Shown here: one piece after another, positions 1 to 4,840 of the stretch
Layout: every line of letters starts with the position of its first letter
Numbering within the stretch: position 1 is the stretch's first letter
From: Clostridia bacterium
Lineage (GTDB): Bacteria > Bacillota > Clostridia > Lachnospirales > CAG-274
Direction of reading: 5' to 3'
Length of the DNA: 6,403 nt
Assembly (NCBI GenBank): GCA_030536675.1
Contig: JAUNPM010000095.1
Coordinates: forward strand, 1-6,403
Notes under the pieces: generated by a model
Told to the model about the DNA's origin: nothing
The model's input: the letters and a program-made list of their open reading frames with translations, nothing else
Databases searched by the model: none
Translations under genes and position numbers: made by a program

Positions 1-784
1 CTCTCATTACAATGCTTGACTCTTTAATATTAAGGCTTAAAAGCCAATTTCTGCAAAACTGCTTCCAGTAATTGAACCATTCAAGCTCACTGCCGGGCTT
101 GCAGAAAAATTCAAGCTCCATTTGCTCAAATTCTCTTGTTCTGAATATAAAGTTACCCGGTGTAATTTCATTTCTGAAAGACTTTCCTATCTGTCCTATA
201 CCGAAAGGAACCTTCTTTCTTGATGTTCTCTGCACATTTTTAAAGTTTACAAATATACCCTGTGCAGTTTCAGGACGCATATAAACAATATTCTTAGGAT
301 CATCGGTAACGCCTGCATGGGTCTTGAACATAAGGTTAAATTGTCTTATTTCCGTAAAATTATGGGCGCCGCAGCTTGGGCAGGGAATATTTTTTTCTTC
401 AATATAGGCAGTCATCTGTTCATTTGTCCAGCCATCAGCACTTTCTTCAATGCCGTTAGCCTTGTTGTAATCCTCTATAATATTGTCTGCTCTAAATCTT
501 TCCTTACACTCCTTACAATCCATAAGGGGATCGTTAAAGCCGCCTACGTGGCCTGATGCCACCCATACCTCGGGATTCATAAGTATTGCACAGTCAACGC
601 CTACATTATAAGGACTTTCCTGAACAAATTTTTTCCACCACGCTTTTTTTACATTGTTTTTAAGCTCAACACCTAAAGGACCGTAATCCCATGAATTAGC
701 CAAGCCTCCGTAAATTTCAGAACCGGGATATACAAATCCTCTTGCCTTAGCCAGTGCAACAACCTTTTCCATAGTCTTTTCCAT
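1..784 (-). CDS. glyS: Glycyl-tRNA synthetase, dimeric class II type, N-terminal 261 residues (partial, runs off left edge)
   Basis: Charges tRNA-Gly with glycine in the cytoplasm, using ATP. The visible 261 residues are the N-terminal part of the single-chain (homodimeric) form found in many Clostridia, as opposed to the alpha/beta tetramer; the family is usually around 460 residues. Seen in order: the N-terminal signature GFVYPGSEIYGGLAN (16-30) followed by WDYGPLG; cysteine pairs C90/C93 and C135/C138 that fit a zinc-binding insertion; RPETAQGIF (170-178); and class II motif 2, with RNE at 204-206 and the stretch FRTREFEQMELEF from 214. The start at 784 is chosen because AGGAGG lies 10 nt upstream; Met5 (772) has no comparable site. 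It begins 34 nt behind the pspC stop, so it is probably co-transcribed as the last visible gene. I see no T-box leader in the gap. Codon use resembles its neighbours. Identity is very secure. Confidence 0.97.
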   Translation of the reverse strand, partial: MEKTMEKVVALAKARGFVYPGSEIYGGLANSWDYGPLGVELKNNVKKAWWKKFVQESPYNVGVDCAILMNPEVWVASGHVGGFNDPLMDCKECKERFRADNIIEDYNKANGIEESADGWTNEQMTAYIEEKNIPCPSCGAHNFTEIRQFNLMFKTHAGVTDDPKNIVYMRPETAQGIFVNFKNVQRTSRKKVPFGIGQIGKSFRNEITPGNFIFRTREFEQMELEFFCKPGSELEWFNYWKQFCRNWLLSLNIKESSIVMR

Positions 785-794
785 TTAAACTTTA

Positions 795-800
795 CCTCCT
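795..800 (-). promoter_or_regulatory. Shine-Dalgarno site of glyS
   Basis: AGGAGG in the minus sense, 10 nt before the ATG at 784. It fixes Met1 rather than Met5 as the start. Confidence 0.8.
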
Positions 801-805
801 AATTT

Positions 806-825
806 CAGATAAAAGACCTTATCTG
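806..825 (-). repeat. Small inverted repeat over the pspC stop codon
   Basis: A perfect 7-bp inverted repeat (CAGATAA / TTATCTG) with a 6-nt loop spans the TAA stop of pspC, just upstream of the glyS ribosome binding site. No T-tract follows it in the transcribed sense, so it is not a convincing intrinsic terminator. It could weakly affect mRNA stability or coupling, or be chance in AT-rich DNA. Confidence 0.4.
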
Positions 826-1022
826 TCAATTATATTATTATCAGCCGGAATTATAGCCCAGCATATTATATATACCCAAAGCAAACCGCTTATTGAACCA
901 ATAGCCAATATTGCCCATATAAGTCTTATAACTGTTTTATCAATACCCAAATAATTTCCTATTCCCGCACATACTCCCCCGATCATTTTGTCGGCAGTAT
1001 CTCTGTATAATTTTTTATCCAT
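819..1022 (-). CDS. Small PspC-domain membrane protein
   Basis: A 67-residue protein made almost entirely of one PspC domain. Seen: the N-terminal KKLYRDTADKMIGGVCAGIG (3-22), matching the family pattern KkLyRs..drmiaGVcgGia; then YLGIDKTVIRLIW; and a hydrophobic run, roughly residues 31-58, ending in the typical W-x-I-I-P (55-59). Known of the family: PspC domains occur in envelope-stress proteins of Proteobacteria and as stand-alone short membrane proteins in Bacillota, where the role is mostly undefined. The acidic/polar tail (ADNNIIDR) is very short, so it has no partner domain. Start at 1022 is supported by AGGAGG 7 nt upstream; it lies 11 nt behind the radC stop. There are no psp-type regulatory genes nearby, so a phage-shock role should not be assumed. 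The domain call is firm, the function is not. Confidence 0.9.
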   Translation of the reverse strand: MDKKLYRDTADKMIGGVCAGIGNYLGIDKTVIRLIWAILAIGSISGLLWVYIICWAIIPADNNIIDR

Positions 1023-1029
1023 TGCAATA

Positions 1030-1035
1030 CCTCCT
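1030..1035 (-). promoter_or_regulatory. Shine-Dalgarno site of pspC, fused to the radC stop codon
   Basis: AGGAGG 7 nt before the ATG at 1022. Its first two bases are the last two of the radC TAG stop (1034-1036), so ribosomes ending radC sit on the site that starts pspC. Confidence 0.8.
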
Positions 1036-1738
1036 ACTTATTATAGTTCAGTCCAAAAAACCTGTTCCTTGCAAAGCTGTAATTTTTATCACCGCATATT
1101 ATAATATGATCCAGCAGCTTTATTCCCAACAGCTCCAGTCCTCTGTTTATATCCCCCGTTATTTTATAGTCATTTTCAGAAGGCTCACAAAATCCGGACG
1201 GGTGGTTATGTCCTATTATAGCAAAACTTGCCTTATTAAGTAAAGCCTTTTTTAATATATTGTCATAACAAAGTGCCACCTCAACTGCATTTCCGTCATT
1301 TATTCTGTCAATTGCTATTATCTTTTTTCCTATGTCAAGAGAAACCAAATAAAAGGATTCAAAGGGCTGTGCCTTTAAAAGACCCGAAAACAAATTGACC
1401 GCTGTTGAAAAGCAATCCACAATTTGCCCTTTTTTATAAAAGCTTTTAGTATATCTTCTCATTACGTGAGGGAACATTGAAATGTAGACTGCAATATTCT
1501 CCGTGACCTTTGCCTCCTCCATAAGCTGCTTAGGCTCCGTATTCAGCACATTATGTAATGAACCATACATATTAATAAGCCTTTTTGCAATAGGCTTTGT
1601 GTCTTTCATAGGGTATGCATAAAAAAGTATTAATTCCAAAACCTCATAATCCTGAAAGCTGTCCAGATTGCCTTCATTTAAAAATCTTTCTTTAACTCTT
1701 TGTCTGTGCCCCTTGTTAGGATTTTCATTGCTGCCCAT
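1034..1738 (-). CDS. radC: RadC family JAMM/MPN+ domain protein (divergent clostridial type)
   Basis: Member of the RadC/UPF0758 family, historically called a DNA repair protein although that role is doubtful; the fold is a JAMM metal-dependent isopeptidase-like domain. In the 234-residue product, the N-terminal GHRQRVKERF (about 10-19) and the following LELILFYAYP and DTKPIAKRL segments match the clostridial RadC-like subgroup. The metal site appears complete: Glu127 in FESFYLVSLD, His177 and His179 in HNHPSG, Ser187 and Asp190 (H-x-H-x7-S-x2-D). The usual helix-hairpin-helix GIG loop before it is absent (AKVTEN), and the common PRE motif ahead of HNHPSG reads YDN. Start: an open frame extends 15 nt further to a TTG at 1753, but the ATG at 1738 has AAGAGG 6 nt upstream and lies 1 nt past the upstream stop, so 1738 is preferred. 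Cotranscribed with DUF402 and pspC. Confidence 0.92.
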   Translation of the reverse strand: MGSNENPNKGHRQRVKERFLNEGNLDSFQDYEVLELILFYAYPMKDTKPIAKRLINMYGSLHNVLNTEPKQLMEEAKVTENIAVYISMFPHVMRRYTKSFYKKGQIVDCFSTAVNLFSGLLKAQPFESFYLVSLDIGKKIIAIDRINDGNAVEVALCYDNILKKALLNKASFAIIGHNHPSGFCEPSENDYKITGDINRGLELLGIKLLDHIIICGDKNYSFARNRFFGLNYNK

Positions 1739-1739
1739 A

Positions 1740-2222
1740 TTAAACCTCTTCAATATTTACCGTATATTCCTTAAATCTGTCCCCATATATAATATTAAGC
1801 AGTCTGTCTGCCCTTTCCATAGCCTTTATTATAAGCTCGTCGCTTATTATTTTTGATTTAAGAGCTGTGCCTATTTCTTCCAGATCCACAACCTTTACAA
1901 AGCCGTTTTCATAAACAATAACGTCAATTAACAGATCCTTAAAAACATAGGTTTTTCCGTTGTCTGAAATATCCGTATCTATAATATCACAATACCAATA
2001 TACAATGTTATCGTTTTCATCTAAAAACTTACTTATTTTAAAGCCTTCTTTAATAAAATAGCAGGATACTCCGTGAGTAAAATCGTGACGTGGATTGAGC
2101 ACATTCCATTTTGTGACTGCTTTTTCATTATCAATACTTATTATTTCGTCGTCCTTTAAATATATGATCTCATCGGGTATGAATCTTCTTCTGTATAGCT
2201 TTATATCTCCTGTGCTCTCCAC
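1740..2222 (-). CDS. DUF402 / Ntdp-like nucleoside phosphohydrolase
   Basis: A 160-residue protein of the DUF402 family (PF04167), related to the nucleoside tri-/diphosphatase Ntdp of Staphylococcus and to FomD of fosfomycin biosynthesis. Known members are metal-dependent and hydrolyse nucleotide or CMP-ester bonds. Seen: RRRFIPDEIIYLKDDEI (11-27), TKWNVLNPR, DFTHGVSCYF (47-56), then the conserved acidic core WYCDIIDTD (76-84), DLLIDV (96-101) and VVDLEEI (111-117). These Asp/Glu residues are the likely metal ligands, and all appear present. The C-terminal helix (about 125-147) is typical. It starts with GTG at 2222, immediately after the codY TAA, with GGGAGG 7 nt upstream inside the end of codY; no better ATG exists nearby. 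This pairs its translation to codY. Natural substrate unknown. The placement between codY and radC probably reflects operon packing rather than a shared pathway. Confidence 0.9.
   Translation of the reverse strand: MESTGDIKLYRRRFIPDEIIYLKDDEIISIDNEKAVTKWNVLNPRHDFTHGVSCYFIKEGFKISKFLDENDNIVYWYCDIIDTDISDNGKTYVFKDLLIDVIVYENGFVKVVDLEEIGTALKSKIISDELIIKAMERADRLLNIIYGDRFKEYTVNIEEV
1745..1750 (-). promoter_or_regulatory. Shine-Dalgarno site that decides the radC start
   Basis: AAGAGG located inside the last codons of the DUF402 gene, 6 nt before the ATG at 1738. It favours that ATG over the in-frame TTG at 1753, which would lie upstream of this site. Confidence 0.75.
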
Positions 2223-2780
2223 TTAATTACCTCCCTTACCTGCTATCATTTTTCTTATATCTCCATACACAAATCTTATTTGACTGCCCTTTGCTCCTTT
2301 TGAGATTATTTCAATAAGCCCCGCACACTCAAGCTTTCTAAGCCCGTTTAATATTACAGAGCGGGTTATTCCCGTTTCCTCCGAAATATTTCTTATTATG
2401 ACAATACAATTGTCACCGTCAGTTCTTTCAATGACGGCAATTACGCCCTCAAGCTCCTTTGCCGTCAGCCCCTCAATGGCAGCCTGTGCCACTTTTTTAT
2501 AAAGGCAGGCTATTTTTTCATATTTCAGCTTTTCTTTTATTATTCTTACGGCAAATACAAGATATGCATAATTTGCTTTAAGTACATTATATCTTGTGCA
2601 CAACACCATATTTTCAATTTTTATCCTGCATTTATGCATTTGTTCACCGTAAACCACACTTTCGTTGTAAAGTGCGGTTATTTTAGTGTTTATTTCATTT
2701 TCAACAATGGCAAAAAGCTCCTTTGAAGAGCTCTTTGCCATTGCTTCAGTCAATTTTTTGACCCTTTCGGTGTATTCCAT
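2223..2780 (-). CDS. Short CodY-family transcriptional regulator lacking most of the GAF domain
   Basis: A 185-residue protein whose C-terminal half is clearly CodY. The helix-turn-helix GITRSVILNGLRKLECAG (137-154) is close to the canonical CodY helix, followed by LIEIISKGAKGSQIRF (155-170), matching the wing. Upstream, VAQAAIEGLTAKELEGVI (97-114) matches the linker before the DNA-binding domain, and YLVFAVRIIKEK (73-84) fits the long helix leaving the GAF domain. Canonical CodY is about 255-260 residues, with an N-terminal GAF domain binding branched-chain amino acids. Here only about 70 residues precede that helix instead of about 140, so most of the GAF core, including the ligand loop, cannot be present. 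The frame is intact: ATG at 2778-2780 overlaps the topA TAA by one base, and the end abuts the next gene, leaving no room for a frameshifted remainder. Likely still a DNA-binding repressor; isoleucine sensing is doubtful. It could equally be a diverged paralogue beside a full-length CodY elsewhere, so I withhold the symbol. Confidence 0.88.
   Translation of the reverse strand: MEYTERVKKLTEAMAKSSSKELFAIVENEINTKITALYNESVVYGEQMHKCRIKIENMVLCTRYNVLKANYAYLVFAVRIIKEKLKYEKIACLYKKVAQAAIEGLTAKELEGVIAVIERTDGDNCIVIIRNISEETGITRSVILNGLRKLECAGLIEIISKGAKGSQIRFVYGDIRKMIAGKGGN
2230..2235 (-). promoter_or_regulatory. Shine-Dalgarno site of the DUF402 gene
   Basis: GGGAGG within the last codons of codY, 7 nt before the GTG at 2222. 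It supports the GTG start, which directly follows the codY TAA. Confidence 0.75.
2399..2442 (-). repeat. Overlapping, mutually exclusive inverted repeats in codY
   Basis: Two alternative foldings share bases. One is a perfect 7-bp hairpin with a 3-nt loop at 2399-2415 (TGACAAT / ATTGTCA). The other is an 11-pair stem: 2408-2412 with 2438-2442, and 2416-2421 with 2432-2437, with a 3-nt bulge (2413-2415) and a 10-nt loop. It lies in the coding sequence just ahead of the helix-turn-helix. May be chance. Confidence 0.35.
2652..2679 (-). repeat. 11-pair hairpin in the 5' half of codY
   Basis: Arms 2652-2662 and 2669-2679 pair over 11 positions with a 6-nt loop. The single non-Watson-Crick position (2656/2675) is G·U in the codY mRNA and A·C on the other strand. 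It lies in the region where the GAF domain would be encoded, 23 nt beyond the larger hairpin. Confidence 0.55.
2703..2745 (-). repeat. Long inverted repeat (20 pairs, 3-nt loop) near the 5' end of codY
   Basis: Arms 2703-2722 and 2726-2745 flank the 3-nt loop 2723-2725. Seventeen pairs are Watson-Crick; the other three (2704/2744, 2715/2733, 2721/2727) are G·U in the minus-strand RNA. It covers cody-like codons 12-26 (EAMAKSSSKELFAIV). The 5' arm holds the in-frame ATG of Met14 and the 3' arm an AGGAG. It is the strongest hairpin found in the window by eye. No U-run follows it, so it is not a standard terminator. Function unknown. Confidence 0.8.
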
Positions 2781-4828
2781 TATTGATTTGCCTCTTCTTT
2801 TTCTTCTTCCGGTGAATAATTACATTCGGGATTGCTGCAGCTTATTCTTATCTTTTTAGTTCCCTTTTCCACCAAAGCTGAACCGCATTTAGGACATTTT
2901 TCACCTGTAGGCTTATTCCAAAGCATAAGAGAACATTCGGGATTGTTTTCACAGCCGTAGTATTTTCTTCCCTTCTTGGTCTTTTTAATAAGGACCTTGC
3001 CTCCGCAAACGGGACAGTTCACTCCCGCCTCTTCAAACAAAGGCTTTGTATTTCTACATTCGGGGAATCCGGGGCAGGCAAGGAATTTACCGTATCTTCC
3101 GTATTTTATGACCATATTCCTTCCACATTCCTCACATATTACATCGGTTACAACGTCTGGAATTTCCACATTTTCAACCTTGCTTTCCGCTTCGTCAAGA
3201 AGATTCTTAAACACGGGATAGAAGTTCCTTAAGACCTCTTTCCACTCCATTTTGCCTGATTCCACCTGATCCAGTGAAGCCTCCATTTCTGCCGTAAATT
3301 CCTTATTTATGACATCTCCGAAATTGTTTTTGATTATTTCATTTACTATTTCACCAAGCTCTGTGGCATAAAAGACCTTGTTTTCCTTTGTCACATAATT
3401 TCTCTGCTGTATGGTAGTTATAGTAGGTGCATAAGTTGAAGGTCTGCCCACGCCTATTTCTTCAAGTGTTTTAATAAGCATTGATTCCGAATATCTTGCG
3501 GGAGGCTGTGTAAAGTGCTGATTAGGCTTTATACTCTCTGTTTTAAGCTTATCTCCCGCCTCGATCTCAGGCATTGCACCCTCATCAGCCTTTTCTTCAT
3601 TTTTCTTATACACAGACAAATATCCGTCAAACTTAAGTGAAGAGCCTGAAGCTCTGAAAATATATTCTCCTGTTTTAATATCGGAGCTTAATGTTATATA
3701 TTCCGCAGAGGGCATCTGACTTGCAACAAATCTTTCCCATATAAGCTTATACAGCTTATACTGCTCCTTTGTCAAGCTGTCCTTTATTGATTCGGGAGTT
3801 CTCAGTGAAGATGTAGGTCTTATAGCCTCGTGAGCGTCCTGTGCCCTTGAATCGGTTTTATACTGCCGTCTTTCCTTAACATAATTTTCACCGAAGTTTT
3901 CAAGTATATAGCCCTTTACCTCTTCATATGCCTCATCAGCCACTCTTACAGAGTCCGTTCTGATATATGACACAAGACCAACAGTGCCCTCGCCCTTAAT
4001 GTCAACTCCTTCATAAAGCTGCTGTGCTATCCTCATTGTTTTTTGTGATGCATAGTTAAGTATATTTGAAGATGCCTGCTGCATTGTACTTGTTGTAAAG
4101 GGAGCGGGAGGATTTTTGCTTCTGGTTCCTCTTTTAACGCTTTTCACCTCAAAGCCGTATTTTTCCGCTGCTGAAGTGACCTTTAAGGCCTCCTCCTCAT
4201 TGTTAAGCTCTTTTTTACCCTTTTCAGCCTTAAGCTCAGCCTCAACAGTCCAATATTCCTTAGGGATAAAGTTTTCTATTTCTTCATCTCTTTCACATAT
4301 AAGCCTTAATGCTACAGACTGCACTCTTCCCGCACTTAACCCCTTTTTGACCTTTTTCCACAAAAGGGGACTTATTTTATATCCCACTATTCTGTCAAGT
4401 GCTCTTCTTGCCTGCTGTGCGTCAACAAGGTTCATATCTATTTCTCTTGCTTCCTTTATTGACTTTTTAACTGCATTTTTAGTAATTTCATTAAACGTGA
4501 TCCTGTAGGTTTTGGCAGGATCCAGCTTAAGTGCAAAAAGCAAATGCCAGCTTATTGCCTCTCCCTCACGGTCAGGGTCAGTTGCCAGATAGACCTTATC
4601 GGCAGTTTTCACTTCTTTTCTCAATTTTGCAAGAAGCTCACCCTTTCCCCTTATTGTTATATATTTAGGTTCAAAATCATTTTCAATATTTATTCCAAGC
4701 TCACTTTTGGGCAGATCCCTTACGTGACCTACGGACGCCTCAATTTTATAATTAGAGCCTAAAAACTTCTTTAAAGTTTTAGCCTTTGCAGGTGACTCAA
4801 CTATAACCAGATATTTTTTGCTACTCAT
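2780..4828 (-). CDS. topA: DNA topoisomerase I (type IA)
   Basis: Relaxes negatively supercoiled DNA by cutting and passing one strand. The 682 residues have the full bacterial layout. The Toprim domain starts with IVESPAKAKT (9-18, Glu11) and carries DPDREGE (84-90). The cleavage domain follows, with ALDRIVGYKISPLLW (143-157), LSAGRVQSVALR (164-175) and the active-site Tyr288 in SYIRTDS (287-293). DAHEAIRPT (331-339), RYSESMLIKTLEEIGVGRPS (445-464) and FTAEMEASLD (511-520) are further type IA motifs. Three C-terminal four-cysteine zinc ribbons follow: C565/568/585/591, C605/608/626/632 and C645/648/664/669. Length is normal for Bacillota (about 690). The start at 4828 has AGGAGG 6 nt upstream, overlapping the dprA stop. 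The dprA-topA order is widely conserved in this phylum. No key residue appears missing. Confidence 0.98.
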   Translation of the reverse strand: MSSKKYLVIVESPAKAKTLKKFLGSNYKIEASVGHVRDLPKSELGINIENDFEPKYITIRGKGELLAKLRKEVKTADKVYLATDPDREGEAISWHLLFALKLDPAKTYRITFNEITKNAVKKSIKEAREIDMNLVDAQQARRALDRIVGYKISPLLWKKVKKGLSAGRVQSVALRLICERDEEIENFIPKEYWTVEAELKAEKGKKELNNEEEALKVTSAAEKYGFEVKSVKRGTRSKNPPAPFTTSTMQQASSNILNYASQKTMRIAQQLYEGVDIKGEGTVGLVSYIRTDSVRVADEAYEEVKGYILENFGENYVKERRQYKTDSRAQDAHEAIRPTSSLRTPESIKDSLTKEQYKLYKLIWERFVASQMPSAEYITLSSDIKTGEYIFRASGSSLKFDGYLSVYKKNEEKADEGAMPEIEAGDKLKTESIKPNQHFTQPPARYSESMLIKTLEEIGVGRPSTYAPTITTIQQRNYVTKENKVFYATELGEIVNEIIKNNFGDVINKEFTAEMEASLDQVESGKMEWKEVLRNFYPVFKNLLDEAESKVENVEIPDVVTDVICEECGRNMVIKYGRYGKFLACPGFPECRNTKPLFEEAGVNCPVCGGKVLIKKTKKGRKYYGCENNPECSLMLWNKPTGEKCPKCGSALVEKGTKKIRISCSNPECNYSPEEEKEEANQ
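2791..2796 (-). promoter_or_regulatory. Weak ribosome binding site of codY inside topA
   Basis: AAGAGG lies 10 nt before the codY ATG at 2780, within the last codons of topA. It is weaker and more distant than the sites of the neighbours. With the TAATG overlap, this suggests codY translation depends on ribosomes finishing topA. Confidence 0.5.
4759..4782 (-). repeat. 9-pair hairpin with a bulge early in topA
   Basis: CTAAAAACTT (4759-4768) pairs with AAGTTTTAG (4774-4782) over 9 positions with one bulged A and a 5-nt loop. It lies about 47-70 nt into topA, over codons for the conserved AKTLKKFLG. AT-rich and in conserved coding sequence, so probably incidental. Confidence 0.3.
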
Positions 4829-4834
4829 TTTTCT

Positions 4835-4840
4835 CCTCCT
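4835..4840 (-). promoter_or_regulatory. Shine-Dalgarno site of topA, fused to the dprA stop codon
   Basis: AGGAGG 6 nt before the topA ATG at 4828. Its first two bases belong to the dprA TAG stop (4839-4841), the same arrangement as between radC and pspC. Confidence 0.8.

Noticed and set aside
317..556. Plus-strand open frame of 79 codons opposite glyS, and similar plus-strand frames at 72-284, 1022-1243, 1668-1856, 2976-3221, 4116-4508, 4544-4762 and 5101-5292
   Set aside because: Each lies antisense to a confidently identified gene, lacks a good ribosome binding site and has no recognisable domain; the 4116-4508 frame is simply the reverse of conserved topA sequence.
800..814. Possible CodY box upstream of glyS
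   Set aside because: It differs from AATTTTCWGAAAATT at 5 of 15 positions, which is uninformative in AT-rich DNA.
785..818. Terminator or T-box leader between pspC and glyS
   Set aside because: The 34-nt gap is far too short for a T-box, and the small hairpin has no following U-run.
1095..1108. 14-nt perfect palindrome CATATTATAATATG in radC
   Set aside because: It follows from consecutive Ile codons (HIIIC) and is all A/T apart from its outermost C and G; no sign of an operator.
1734..1753. TTG at 1753 as the radC start, overlapping the DUF402 gene
   Set aside because: The ATG at 1738 has a well-spaced AAGAGG, and the family usually begins just ahead of GHRQRV.
3741..3752. 12-nt palindrome TATAAGCTTATA in topA, and the 10-nt palindromes TTGTGCACAA (2594-2603) and CCTTATAAGG in dprA
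   Set aside because: Short palindromes in coding sequence with no loop and no positional logic; treated as chance.
4340..4369. CCCCTTTT / AAAAGGGG inverted repeat in topA
   Set aside because: An 8-bp stem with a 14-nt loop, wholly explained by the conserved SPLLWKKVKKGL codons.
4499..4522. GATCCTG / CAGGATC inverted repeat in topA
   Set aside because: A 7-bp stem with a 10-nt loop within well-conserved coding sequence; of a size expected by chance.
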